Part shown: in pieces, positions 56,642 through 64,000 of the stretch
Numbering within the stretch: the first letter of the stretch is position 1
Layout of the letters: each line of letters begins with the position of its first letter
DNA from: Aeromonas australiensis
Lineage (GTDB): Bacteria > Pseudomonadota > Gammaproteobacteria > Enterobacterales > Aeromonadaceae
Reading direction: 5' to 3'
DNA: 64,000 nt
NCBI RefSeq assembly: GCF_000819725.1
Contig: NZ_CDDH01000050.1
Location: 1 to 64,000 of the forward strand
Program-made: the position numbers and the translations under genes
Notes under the pieces: model-generated
The model's input: the letters and a program-made list of their open reading frames with translations, nothing else
What the model was told of the DNA's origin: nothing
The model's database searches: none

Positions 56642-59107
56642 TCATTGCTGGTCTTTCAGATTAAACGGGCGAACATAGGGTAACAGCTCGGTATCCAGGG
56701 TGACGCTGCGGCCACCGGTCCCCACGCTGCCAAGTCCCTTCATTTCAAACTGCAGACCGATCGATTTCTCGGAGGTGGGCTTCAGAGTGATGTTGTCTGG
56801 TTGGTTGTGCCACTCCAGACTCATATTGATGCTCCAGCAGCAGGAGTCGTATTTGACACCGATCTTGCGGTCAATGTTCACATCCTGCTGGATGTCACGG
56901 TAGTAACCGCCATACATCTGCCACTGATCGGCAATTGGTGCCATTACCACCAGACCAGCCTGGCTCAAATCCTCTGCCAATGCCGTGTTGGCCGGATTGC
57001 GGTAGTCCAGGTTGCCATCCTTGATATAGCGATAGTTGAGTTGGGTAGTCAGCTTGCCAGTGCGGTACTCGACTGCACCGTTGCCAGCGGTAAATTCACC
57101 CTCGGAGGTATCGTACTGGGTCCCCGCATGGGCAAACCACTCATCGGTGATCCGGGCATCCCCCTCGAAGGAGAGCAGGGAGCGGGAGTTGGTGCTTTCC
57201 GGATTCGAAGGGTAGAGGCGTACCTTGGGGGGCGTCAGTTCGAACGCCTGGGCCACTGCCAGACGCAACCGTTCATCGCCAACATTGTCATAGACCCGGC
57301 TGGTGAGACCCGCGGTGATTCGGTTGGCATCGCTGATGCGGTCGAGGCCGGCGTAGCGGCGGTCGCTGAACAGGCTGTAGTAGTCCTGACGGGTGGAGGT
57401 GGAGTCGTAGATCCCGATCTCGTCCTGATCCCGGTAGGGGACATAGAGGTATTGGAATTCGGGCTCCAGGGTCTGGGTCCCCTTGCCATCATACCAGCCG
57501 AGCGGACGATCGAAATTGACGCCCCCCTTGAGGCGGAAGGAGGGCAGGGTACGGGTAATGGTGCCGTCTTTCAGTGTGAGCTCTTTACTCTCGACATCGG
57601 TAAAGCGGTTGCGGTCTGTCGCTACCAGATCCTTGGGCACCTCCTGGTTGTAGGAGGTAACCATCAGCTTGTACTGGCTGGTCAGATAGTAACCTGGCGC
57701 ATCCACCAAGGGCACGGTCATGGTCGGTGCCAGATGCAGACGGGTGGCAGTGTAGCGCTCACCCGCTTGTTGCACCGTGGCACTGCCGCTGTCGTAACCA
57801 AACTTGGTTAGCTCACTGTTCCAGGCCAGATCAAACCACTTACCCTGTTGATAGTAGTTGTAGTCGATACGCGGCAGCATCTCGTGTGGCAATAGTGCGT
57901 AGGGACTCAGAATTTGATAACGGCGGATCTCTGACGTCAGGTTCCAGTTCTGCTGGTAGTAGCCAGCGGTAAAGGATTGCTGCAACTGGCTGTCAACCTG
58001 AGTGCCCACTTGCGGGCTGAAATCGTTGAAGTAGTTGTAATCCTTGTCCCGTACCTGGGTGTAGTCGATGCCCAGACGCAAGGAGCCATCCATCAGGGCG
58101 GAGCCGTGACGGACGTTCATCAGATAACGATGGCCATCAGAGAGATAGGGTGTGCCGGTCTTCGGGTTGTTGAAACGGGGGTTACCCGAGTCAAACTGCT
58201 TGTCATCCCTCAAATTTTCGAAATAGAGGGTGCCGGTATGGGCAGGATCCGGCATGTAGCGGAACTCCACCTGCTCCATCAGGCCCCGTTTGTCCATAAA
58301 ACGGGAGGTGATGGTGGCATCATAGTTGGGGGCAATGTTCCAGTAGAAGGGCTGGGTGATATCCATGCCGTTGCTGGAGCTTTGCTTGTAACCCGGGTAG
58401 AGCAGACCGGTCTTGCGCTCATCCTTGATGGGGAAGTTGATATAGGGGAAGTAGAACACCGGGTAGTCATAGAGCCAGAGGCTGGCGTTCCAGGCTTCGC
58501 CGAACACCTCTTTCTGGTCGATGTCGATGCTGCCAGCCTTGAGGGTCCACACTTCCTGACCGGGAGGACAAGTGGTGTACTGGGCCCCCTCCATGGTGAT
58601 GTTCTGGTTGTTGTTGGTCATCACCACGCGCTTGGCAAAGCCGCGCACCGGTGAGCCATGCACCTGATAGTTGCCCTCTTCCAGCTCGGAGTTCTTGGTA
58701 TCCAGATTGGATTTGAGGGTCTTGTCGCTGGTGACGGTCACCTGACCATCGTTGTAATAGATGTTGCCAATGGCGATGACATCCCGGCTCTTCTGGTCGA
58801 GCTGGGCATAGTCGGAGTCAAACTTGCGAACACCCTGACGAACCTTGACGTCACCTTCATAGACGGCGGTGCCGCCCTGGTTGGCCTCGAGGCGGTCGGC
58901 ATCAACCTCGACCGGCTGTGCGTTGGCATCCTGATCCGATGCAGGCTTCTCTATCTTGGGAACATAGTCATAGCAGAGACTATCGAGAATGCCGGTGGCT
59001 GGCGGCGCTTCGAACGGGGCCGCCTGCACCATCATAGGGGTGAGTGCGGGGGCCAGGCTGATAGTCAGGGCGATGGGATAGCGGTACCCCAGTGTCCATT
59101 TTGTCAT
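56642..59107 (-). CDS. lptD: LPS-assembly protein LptD
   Basis: The 821-residue precursor has a signal peptide ending at MMVQA. It is followed by the periplasmic OstA jellyroll (about 60-190, VDADRLEANQGGTAVYEGDVKV) and a large beta-barrel rich in aromatic strands. Cysteine pairs at both ends (for example DSLCYDY, TTCPPGQ and DSCCWSINM) fit the disulfides needed for activity. With LptE it inserts LPS into the outer leaflet. It is the first gene of the lptD-apaH operon, divergent from amgK. Confidence 0.95.
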   Translation of the reverse strand: MTKWTLGYRYPIALTISLAPALTPMMVQAAPFEAPPATGILDSLCYDYVPKIEKPASDQDANAQPVEVDADRLEANQGGTAVYEGDVKVRQGVRKFDSDYAQLDQKSRDVIAIGNIYYNDGQVTVTSDKTLKSNLDTKNSELEEGNYQVHGSPVRGFAKRVVMTNNNQNITMEGAQYTTCPPGQEVWTLKAGSIDIDQKEVFGEAWNASLWLYDYPVFYFPYINFPIKDERKTGLLYPGYKQSSSNGMDITQPFYWNIAPNYDATITSRFMDKRGLMEQVEFRYMPDPAHTGTLYFENLRDDKQFDSGNPRFNNPKTGTPYLSDGHRYLMNVRHGSALMDGSLRLGIDYTQVRDKDYNYFNDFSPQVGTQVDSQLQQSFTAGYYQQNWNLTSEIRRYQILSPYALLPHEMLPRIDYNYYQQGKWFDLAWNSELTKFGYDSGSATVQQAGERYTATRLHLAPTMTVPLVDAPGYYLTSQYKLMVTSYNQEVPKDLVATDRNRFTDVESKELTLKDGTITRTLPSFRLKGGVNFDRPLGWYDGKGTQTLEPEFQYLYVPYRDQDEIGIYDSTSTRQDYYSLFSDRRYAGLDRISDANRITAGLTSRVYDNVGDERLRLAVAQAFELTPPKVRLYPSNPESTNSRSLLSFEGDARITDEWFAHAGTQYDTSEGEFTAGNGAVEYRTGKLTTQLNYRYIKDGNLDYRNPANTALAEDLSQAGLVVMAPIADQWQMYGGYYRDIQQDVNIDRKIGVKYDSCCWSINMSLEWHNQPDNITLKPTSEKSIGLQFEMKGLGSVGTGGRSVTLDTELLPYVRPFNLKDQQ

Positions 59108-59281
59108 GTGAAAGACTCGTGCAATCCGTGATAGATACGGTTGATCCAAGGCATGCATTTTACGACAGGTTTCATCGAGTTGACATTGCATGTCATTGCT
59201 TTATGTTAGCCGGCAATGATAAAGCATTATTGCGGCCAGGGCTAACAGCCAAGTGCTGCTTTCCACCTTGGTCCCCGACTT

Positions 59282-60292
59282 ATGCACGATCGCGATTCTC
59301 TGCTATTGCAGTGGGCACGCCGGATTTCCGGTGATGCCAATCTTCAGTTGACCCTCATTTCCGGTGATGCCAGCTTCCGCCGCTACTCTCGTGGTGGTGG
59401 TCTGGTGTGGGTGGATGCCAATCCTAAAACCGAAAAAAATCATGAGTTTGTTCGTAACGCGGCCGCCTTGCAGGCGCGTCAGTTGTTGGCGCCAGAGGTG
59501 AAGGCGGTGGACTACGAACAGGGGCTGCTGGTGGTGACTGATCTTGGCGATACCCAGCTGATCAGCTGCCTGAACGAGCACAACGTGCTGGCCTGGTATG
59601 GCAAGGCGATTGATTTGCTGCCCCGCCTGGGGGCGGTTGAACTGGCGCTTGAACCCTTCGATACCGCTTTTATGGCGCGGGAGAACAGCATTTTTCCCGA
59701 GTGGCTGCTGGGTCATCATCTGAAACTGACCCTGAGCGACGAAGAGCAGCAGCTGCTCGATGAGACCTTTGCCTGCCTCACCGCCTGCAATCTGGCCCAG
59801 CCACAGGGGGTGATGCATAGAGATTTCCACAGTCGCAACCTGATGGTGTACGGCGGTGATACCCCCGAGAGCAGCCAGTTGGCCATCATCGATTTTCAGG
59901 ATATGGTCATCGGGCCGCTTACCTATGATCTGGTCTCCCTGCTAAAAGATTGCTACGTGCGCTGGCCGGACGCGGTGATCGAGCAGGGGATGCAACACGG
60001 TTTTGCCACCCTGCAACAGGCGGGTCTGCTTGGCGAGCTCGATTATGCCAGTTTCCGTCGTGATGCCGACCTGACCGGCATGCAGCGCCACCTCAAAGCG
60101 GCGGGACTCTTCACCCGACTCTATCATCGCGACGGCAAGTCCGGCTATCTCAAGGATATTCCCCGTACCCTCGGCTACGTGGTGGATGTCTGTCGCACTC
60201 ATGGTTGTGCCTATCCGGTACTGGCCCGTTTTGGTCAGTGGCTGGAGCAGGTGGTGTTGCCGGGGATTGCCAATGCAGGGGTAAAACCATGA
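59282..60292 (+). CDS. amgK: N-acetylmuramate/N-acetylglucosamine kinase AmgK
   Basis: The 336-residue kinase has the aminoglycoside phosphotransferase fold. It shows the ISGDASFRRYSR nucleotide loop, the catalytic MHRDFHSRNLMV and the metal-binding IDFQDMVIGPLTYDL. Position before murU marks it as AmgK, which phosphorylates MurNAc at C1 in peptidoglycan recycling and bypasses MurA, hence the low fosfomycin sensitivity of such species. It overlaps murU by 4 nt (ATGA) and is divergent from lptD. Confidence 0.9.
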   Translation: MHDRDSLLLQWARRISGDANLQLTLISGDASFRRYSRGGGLVWVDANPKTEKNHEFVRNAAALQARQLLAPEVKAVDYEQGLLVVTDLGDTQLISCLNEHNVLAWYGKAIDLLPRLGAVELALEPFDTAFMARENSIFPEWLLGHHLKLTLSDEEQQLLDETFACLTACNLAQPQGVMHRDFHSRNLMVYGGDTPESSQLAIIDFQDMVIGPLTYDLVSLLKDCYVRWPDAVIEQGMQHGFATLQQAGLLGELDYASFRRDADLTGMQRHLKAAGLFTRLYHRDGKSGYLKDIPRTLGYVVDVCRTHGCAYPVLARFGQWLEQVVLPGIANAGVKP

Positions 60293-60957
60293 AGGCGATG
60301 ATCCTGGCCGCTGGCCGTGGCGAGCGGATGCGCCCGCTGACCGACTTGCTGCCCAAGCCGTTGCTGGCGGTGGGGGGCAAGCCGCTTATCGTTCATCATA
60401 TCGAAAAGTTGAAGTCAGCTGGCGTGACCGAGCTGGTGATCAACCACGCCTGGCTTGGTCACAAGCTGGTCGAGAATCTTGGTGATGGCAGTGCCCTTGG
60501 GGTGACCATCCACTGGTCAGCCGAGGAGAGCGCACTGGAGACCGCGGGTGGCATAGTGCAGGCGCTGCCACTGCTGGGCGCAGCCCCTTTTCTGGTGATC
60601 AACGGCGATACCTGGCTCGATCTCGATTATCACACTCTGGTCAGCCAGTCTCTTGGCGATGATCTGGCCCACCTCTGGCTGGTGCCCAATCCGCCCCAGC
60701 ACCCTGCCGGAGACTTTGCCCTGCAAGGGGGGCGAGTCATGGATACGCCAGCGTTTACCTTCAGCGGGGTCGGACTATATGATCCGGCGGCCTTTACCGG
60801 TCTTGCGGGCGGTGCCCGCAAGCTGGCGCCCCTGCTCCGTGACTGGATGGCGCAAGGGCGGGTGGGCGGCAGCCTGCTCGCTGGCGAGTGGCGCGATATC
60901 GGCACGGTCGAACGACTGCGCGAGCTGGATGACCAGCTCCAGGCCCGCACTCATTAA
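60289..60957 (+). CDS. murU: N-acetylmuramate alpha-1-phosphate uridylyltransferase MurU
   Basis: The 222-residue nucleotidyltransferase starts MKAMILAAGRGERMRPLTD, the NTP-binding signature. It continues with PKPLLAVGGKPLI and VINGDTWLD, whose Asp binds magnesium. It turns MurNAc-1-P into UDP-MurNAc, the step after AmgK. It is coupled to amgK through an ATGA overlap. Confidence 0.92.
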   Translation: MKAMILAAGRGERMRPLTDLLPKPLLAVGGKPLIVHHIEKLKSAGVTELVINHAWLGHKLVENLGDGSALGVTIHWSAEESALETAGGIVQALPLLGAAPFLVINGDTWLDLDYHTLVSQSLGDDLAHLWLVPNPPQHPAGDFALQGGRVMDTPAFTFSGVGLYDPAAFTGLAGGARKLAPLLRDWMAQGRVGGSLLAGEWRDIGTVERLRELDDQLQARTH

Positions 60958-60976
60958 CTTCAAGAGGTCTTGAACC

Positions 60977-61810
60977 ATGCGTATTTGGGGTAAGGTGCTG
61001 GGCGCCTTCTTCGGTTTTCTGCTCGGCAATATCATCGGTGCCCTGATTGGCCTCTGGATCGGCCACCGTTTCGACCGTGGCATGGGGCTGCAGGGGGCGT
61101 TTCGTCGCGGCCCGAGTCAGGAGCAGCAAGCCGTCTTCTTCCACGCCACCTTCTCGGTGATGGGCCACATCGCCAAGTCCAGCGGCCAGGTGACCGAACA
61201 GGAGATCCGGGTTGCCTCCAACCTGATGGATCGGATGCGGCTGGTGGGTGAACAGCGTGCCCGGGCGCAGGAGTCGTTTCGTCTCGGTAAAGAGGCCGAC
61301 TTCCCGCTGCGCGAGACCCTGGCCGAGTTCCGCCGTGCCAGTCTGGGGCAGCGCGATATTCTGCGCTTCTTCCTCGAAGTGCAGTTGCAGGCGGCCTTTG
61401 CCGACGGACGGGTAGAGGAGGGCGAGCGCGCCATTCTTCATACCATCGCCGACGAACTGGGCTTCAGCCGCATCGAGCTGGCCCGCATTCTGGCGATGGC
61501 CGAGGCGCAGATGAACTTCTTCAATCAGGCCCATGGCCAGTATCAGGGGGGCCATTCCGGTGGCCAGCAGTATCGGCAGGCGGCCCCCTCTGCGGATCGC
61601 CTCAAGAATGCCTACCAGCTACTGGGGGTGAGCGAGAGCGACAGCGATCAGGATATCAAGCGCGCCTACCGCAAGGAGATGAGCAAGCATCACCCGGACA
61701 AGCTAGCTGCCAAGGGGTTGCCGCCGGAGATGATGGAGATGGCCAAGGAGAAGACCCAGGAGATCCAGCAAGCCTGGGAGTGGGTCCGCGAGGCGCGCGG
61801 CATCCGGTAA
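60977..61810 (+). CDS. djlA: Membrane-anchored DnaJ-like co-chaperone DjlA
   Basis: The 277-residue protein has a glycine-patterned membrane segment (residues 6-30, FFGFLLGNIIGALIGLWIG). A TerB-like central domain (about 55-180) and a Gly/Gln linker follow. The C-terminal J domain (about 210-275) contains HHPDK, the loop that stimulates DnaK. It lies 19 nt after murU with AAGAGG before the start. A terminator follows. Confidence 0.95.
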   Translation: MRIWGKVLGAFFGFLLGNIIGALIGLWIGHRFDRGMGLQGAFRRGPSQEQQAVFFHATFSVMGHIAKSSGQVTEQEIRVASNLMDRMRLVGEQRARAQESFRLGKEADFPLRETLAEFRRASLGQRDILRFFLEVQLQAAFADGRVEEGERAILHTIADELGFSRIELARILAMAEAQMNFFNQAHGQYQGGHSGGQQYRQAAPSADRLKNAYQLLGVSESDSDQDIKRAYRKEMSKHHPDKLAAKGLPPEMMEMAKEKTQEIQQAWEWVREARGIR

Positions 61811-61836
61811 GCGCCAACGTCAGGCTGGAACAGACA

Positions 61837-61869
61837 ATAAAAAGCCCCGCAGCAGTGCGGGGCTTTGTT
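61837..61869. terminator. Bidirectional terminator between djlA and pepD
   Basis: AAAGCCCCGCA pairs with TGCGGGGCTTT around GCAG, with T-runs on both strands, between convergent genes. Confidence 0.92.
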
Positions 61870-61891
61870 TTGTTGTGTGGCGTAGGCCGGG

Positions 61892-63343
61892 TTATTTGGC
61901 CGGGATCGCTTCCAGCACGTGCACCAGCAGTTGCCAGAAACGCTCGACCGCCGGGATATGTACCTTCTCGTCAGGGGAGTGGGCACCGCGGATGGTCGGG
62001 CCGAAGGAGACCATGTCCCACTCCGGATAGGCGCTCTTGAACAGACCGCACTCGAGGCCGGCGTGGATCACCATCACGTTGGGCATGGTGCCAAACAGAG
62101 TCTGGTAGCTGTTGCGTACCAGCGCCATGACGGGGGAGTCCACGTTCGGTGCCCAACCCGGGTAGGCACCGGTGAATTCGCAGCTGGCGCCTGCCAGGGT
62201 GAACAGGGAGCGGGTCATCTGCTCGATGCTCTCGCGGCCGGAGTCAATCAGGGAGCGGATCAGGCACTGGACGTACACTTCGCCATCCTGAGTCTTGATG
62301 ACCCCCAGGTTGGTCGAGGTTTCGGTCACGCCGGGCATGGCATCGCTCATGCGCATCACGCCGTTCGGGCAGGCCATCAGGGCATCCAGCAGGCGCTGCT
62401 GCAGGGAGACGCTCATCAGCTTGGCCGGTTTGGCGGCGTTGTTGACCAGCACGGTCAGGTTCGGCTCGGTGGCGGCCAATTCGGTCTGGTAGATCCCGGT
62501 GTAGCGGTCAACCAGCGCCTTGAACTCGTTTACGCTGGCAGCAGGCACCAGCAGGGTGGCACGGGCTTCGCGGGGGATGGCGTTGCGCAGAGTGCCGCCG
62601 TGGATCTCGGCCAGACGAACACCCAGTGGCTCGGCGGCTTTGAGCAGACGCACCAGCAGCTTGTTGGCGTTGCCACGGCCGCGATGGATATCGCAACCTG
62701 AGTGGCCGCCACGCAGCCCTTTCACGGCCAGTTCGAGGGCTTCGCCTTCTATGGCATCAACCAGCTCGAGCGGGAAGCGGATATTGGCATCCACACCGCC
62801 AGCGCAGCCCATATAGACCTCGCCATCCTCTTCGGAGTCGGTGTTGAGCAGAATTTCGCCCTCCAGCCAGCCCGCTTCCAGACCGAATGCGCCGGTCATG
62901 CCGGTCTCTTCGTCTGTGGTCAGCAGCACTTCCAGCGGGCCGTGCTTGATGGTCTTGTCAGCCAGTACGGCCAGGCAACCGGCCATGCCGATGCCGTTGT
63001 CGGCACCCAGAGTGGTGCCACGGGCCGTGACCCATTCGCCATCGACATAGGCATCGATGGGGTCGGTCGCGAAGTCGTGTTTGGTGTCGGCGTTGGCCTG
63101 CGGCACCATGTCGATGTGGGCTTGCAGTACCACGGCTTTGCGGTTTTCCATCCCCGGGGTGGCCGGTTTCTTGATGATGATGTTGCCGACCTTGTCCTGC
63201 TTGACCGCCAGACCTGCCCCCTGGGCCCATTGGATGATCCAGGCGCTCAGTTTGGCTTCATGTTTGGAAGGGTGGGGGATGGAGCAGATCTGTTCGAAGA
63301 AATGCCAAATCAGTTTGGGAGAGAGAGAGCTAAGCTGTGCCAC
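61892..63343 (-). CDS. pepD: Aminoacyl-histidine dipeptidase PepD
   Basis: The 483-residue M20 metallopeptidase cleaves dipeptides such as Xaa-His. The zinc ligands are in VLQAHIDMV, GADNGIGMAG, TDEETGM (catalytic and bridging Glu), NTDSEEDG and the C-terminal AGLECG/GAHSPDE regions. The start is GTG 63343, 7 nt after AAGGAG, giving VAQLSSLSPK aligned with the family N-terminus. An ATG seven codons upstream has no ribosome site. Confidence 0.95.
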   Translation of the reverse strand: MAQLSSLSPKLIWHFFEQICSIPHPSKHEAKLSAWIIQWAQGAGLAVKQDKVGNIIIKKPATPGMENRKAVVLQAHIDMVPQANADTKHDFATDPIDAYVDGEWVTARGTTLGADNGIGMAGCLAVLADKTIKHGPLEVLLTTDEETGMTGAFGLEAGWLEGEILLNTDSEEDGEVYMGCAGGVDANIRFPLELVDAIEGEALELAVKGLRGGHSGCDIHRGRGNANKLLVRLLKAAEPLGVRLAEIHGGTLRNAIPREARATLLVPAASVNEFKALVDRYTGIYQTELAATEPNLTVLVNNAAKPAKLMSVSLQQRLLDALMACPNGVMRMSDAMPGVTETSTNLGVIKTQDGEVYVQCLIRSLIDSGRESIEQMTRSLFTLAGASCEFTGAYPGWAPNVDSPVMALVRNSYQTLFGTMPNVMVIHAGLECGLFKSAYPEWDMVSFGPTIRGAHSPDEKVHIPAVERFWQLLVHVLEAIPAK

Positions 63344-63530
63344 GTCGGGACTCCTTACCAGCACGGAATTAACAGGGCCCCATCAGCGGGCCGGGGAAGA
63401 GGATAACGATAATACAGTCAATCACACAAAAATGTGAGCAATCAGCGTAAATCGCAGGCAGCTTGTGCTGGCCCATGGCAACCAGGCAGTACGATAGTCA
63501 GGTCTGGACGACGCAGACCGATAGAAAAGA
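63344..63530. other. Intergenic stretch upstream of pepD
   Basis: This stretch has no supported gene. It contains TCACA-N6-TGTGA at about 63421-63436, which is the CRP half-sites in the wrong order. It presumably carries the pepD promoter. Confidence 0.4.
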
Positions 63531-63532
63531 AA

Positions 63533-63554
63533 ATGTGTGACCGATCTCACAAAA
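63533..63554 (+). promoter_or_regulatory. CRP-binding site
   Basis: TGTGA-N6-TCACA at 63536-63551 is a perfect CRP palindrome with A/T flanks. A possible promoter follows: TTGAAT at 63558-63563 and TAAATT at 63580-63585, 16 bp apart. Control by cAMP-CRP of the leader ORF and the gene beyond the window is likely. It could also act on pepD, 190 bp away on the other strand. Confidence 0.75.
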
Positions 63555-63624
63555 ATATTGAATTTAACGCACCGACTGGTAAATTAGCTCCCGTGGTTCG
63601 CCACCCGTCAGGATGACGATGAAA

Positions 63625-63670
63625 GCCTCCAGGGAACCGAAGCAAAGCAAGTGCGCCTCCATGGAACCGA
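63625..63670 (+). repeat. 16-bp direct repeat in the 5' leader, 30 bp apart
   Basis: GCCTCCAGGGAACCGA at 63625-63640 and GCCTCCATGGAACCGA at 63655-63670 differ at one base. They lie between the putative promoter and the leader ORF, so they would be repeated in the RNA. Confidence 0.7.
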
Positions 63671-63737
63671 GTGTTCGTTCAAGGATTTGAGCCCGCATTA
63701 AAGGTACGTAACTTGTTAAGCAATCAGGAGTTTCAAT

Positions 63738-63827
63738 ATGCCAGGCAGCAACTCAACCTATTGGTTTGCCCCCTCTTTGTATACCCAGGGTTTCAGCTAC
63801 CCTAACCCCTTCGTCACTCGTCGCTAA
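63738..63827 (+). CDS. 29-residue leader peptide rich in Tyr/Trp/Phe
   Basis: ATG 63738 follows CAGGAG by 8 nt. The peptide contains TYWFAPSLYTQGFSYPNPF and ends VTRR; 7 of its 29 residues are aromatic (3 Tyr, 3 Phe, 1 Trp). A strong intrinsic terminator begins 35 nt after its stop, and another gene starts about 165 nt downstream. This is the layout of an attenuator leader sensing aromatic aminoacyl-tRNA or free amino acid. It is not an obvious match to known trp, phe or tna leader peptides. Confidence 0.6.
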   Translation: MPGSNSTYWFAPSLYTQGFSYPNPFVTRR

Positions 63828-63861
63828 GACGAGCAGCCCAACCGGGCAGCGGCGAGAAAGC

Positions 63862-63903
63862 AGCAGGTGCGTGAGGTCAAACCTCCCCCTGCTATTTTTT
63901 TAT
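63862..63903 (+). terminator. Intrinsic terminator/attenuator after the aromatic leader peptide
   Basis: AGCAGG with an inner GAGGT arm pairs with ACCTC and CCTGCT, and seven T follow. A separate 9-bp pairing, CTCGTCGCT (63817-63825) with AGCGGCGAG (63848-63856), spans the leader stop codon and competes with a CTCGTC/GACGAG hairpin. Alternative folds are therefore available to a stalled ribosome. Confidence 0.75.
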
Positions 63904-63911
63904 CTGCGATT

Positions 63912-63941
63912 TGCCGCACAGCCCATCTGGGCTCGGCGGCA
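63912..63941 (+). promoter_or_regulatory. Hairpin in the leader of the gene at the window end
   Basis: TGCCGC and AGCCC pair with GGGCT and GCGGCA to form a long, G+C-rich stem-loop. No T-run follows. It lies about 50 nt before the next start codon. Confidence 0.5.
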
Positions 63942-63993
63942 GGGACGACAGGTTGGTCGTTTGGCGCTCGAGATGTGCCGAATGGAGAGAGTG

Positions 63994-64000
63994 ATGCCGA
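63994..64000 (+). CDS. Start of a gene cut by the window end
   Basis: ATG 63994 follows GGAGAGA with 4-6 nt spacing and begins Met-Pro before the sequence ends. Another in-frame ATG lies at 63982. It is too short to identify. It is the likely target of the CRP site, leader peptide and attenuator upstream. Confidence 0.45.

Noticed and set aside
63421-63436. TCACA...TGTGA element upstream of pepD
   Set aside because: The half-sites are in the reverse order from a CRP site; the true site is at 63536-63551.

Overview
This window is chromosomal DNA of a gammaproteobacterium, most likely Aeromonas (inference). Evidence: bcp-gcvR beside dapA-bamC-purC, the tsaE-amidase-mutL-miaA-hfq-hflX-hflK-hflC series, lptD-surA-pdxA-rsmA-apaG-apaH, rplU-rpmA-cgtA and metNIQ are all in Enterobacteria/Vibrio-like order. 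They are interleaved with a split B12-dependent ribonucleotide reductase, amgK-murU, a DUF2860 outer-membrane protein and a DUF3334 protein. Coding density is high and base composition even. I see no rRNA, tRNA, CRISPR, prophage or insertion sequence.

Layout. 1-5.4 kb: a small carbohydrate-module-like lipoprotein, nrdJa/nrdJb preceded by two NrdR-like boxes, and a PIN-PhoH ATPase. 5.9-10.4 kb: bcp, gcvR, dapA, bamC, purC. 10.5-15.2 kb: an SDR/LysR divergent pair, a YccT-like protein, a HIT protein, DUF3334 and DUF2860 proteins. 15.4-19.1 kb: arcB and a dGTPase. 19.1-27.3 kb: a signalling block with a short leader ORF and DUF1127 protein, a large hybrid sensor kinase broken at a run of nine G, a receiver-EAL phosphodiesterase and a chemoreceptor. 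27.3-30.6 kb: rfaH and metNIQ with MetJ boxes. 31-37 kb: a ferritin-like unknown, polyphosphate glucokinase, queG, nnr, tsaE and a LysM amidase. 37.3-44.5 kb: mutL to hflC plus a DUF2065 protein. 44.5-47.8 kb: ispB, rplU, rpmA, cgtA. 48-52.2 kb: a YjiH-type membrane protein, a lipoprotein, a luciferase-like oxidoreductase, a VOC protein and an XRE-2TM protein. 52.3-63.4 kb: apaH to lptD, divergent amgK-murU-djlA, and pepD. The window ends in a regulatory leader: a perfect CRP palindrome, a 29-codon ORF rich in Tyr/Trp/Phe, an intrinsic terminator, and the start of an unseen gene.

Most unusual points. (1) The 5' end of mutL is preceded by two tandem 105-bp copies of its own ribosome-binding site and first codons. 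Each copy forms a 33-codon ORF that stops 3 nt before the next ATG, and the two ORFs differ from each other only at synonymous positions before the shared tail. (2) The G9 tract splits a would-be 1413-residue hybrid kinase exactly before its receiver and HPt domains; eight G would restore the frame, so phase variation or a sequencing slip are the two explanations. (3) Two short, well-initiated ORFs each precede a terminator-like hairpin and look like attenuator leaders: 19239-19331 before a DUF1127 gene, and 63738-63827 before the gene cut by the window end. (4) ArcB keeps Cys180 but has Tyr at the place of the second E. coli redox cysteine.
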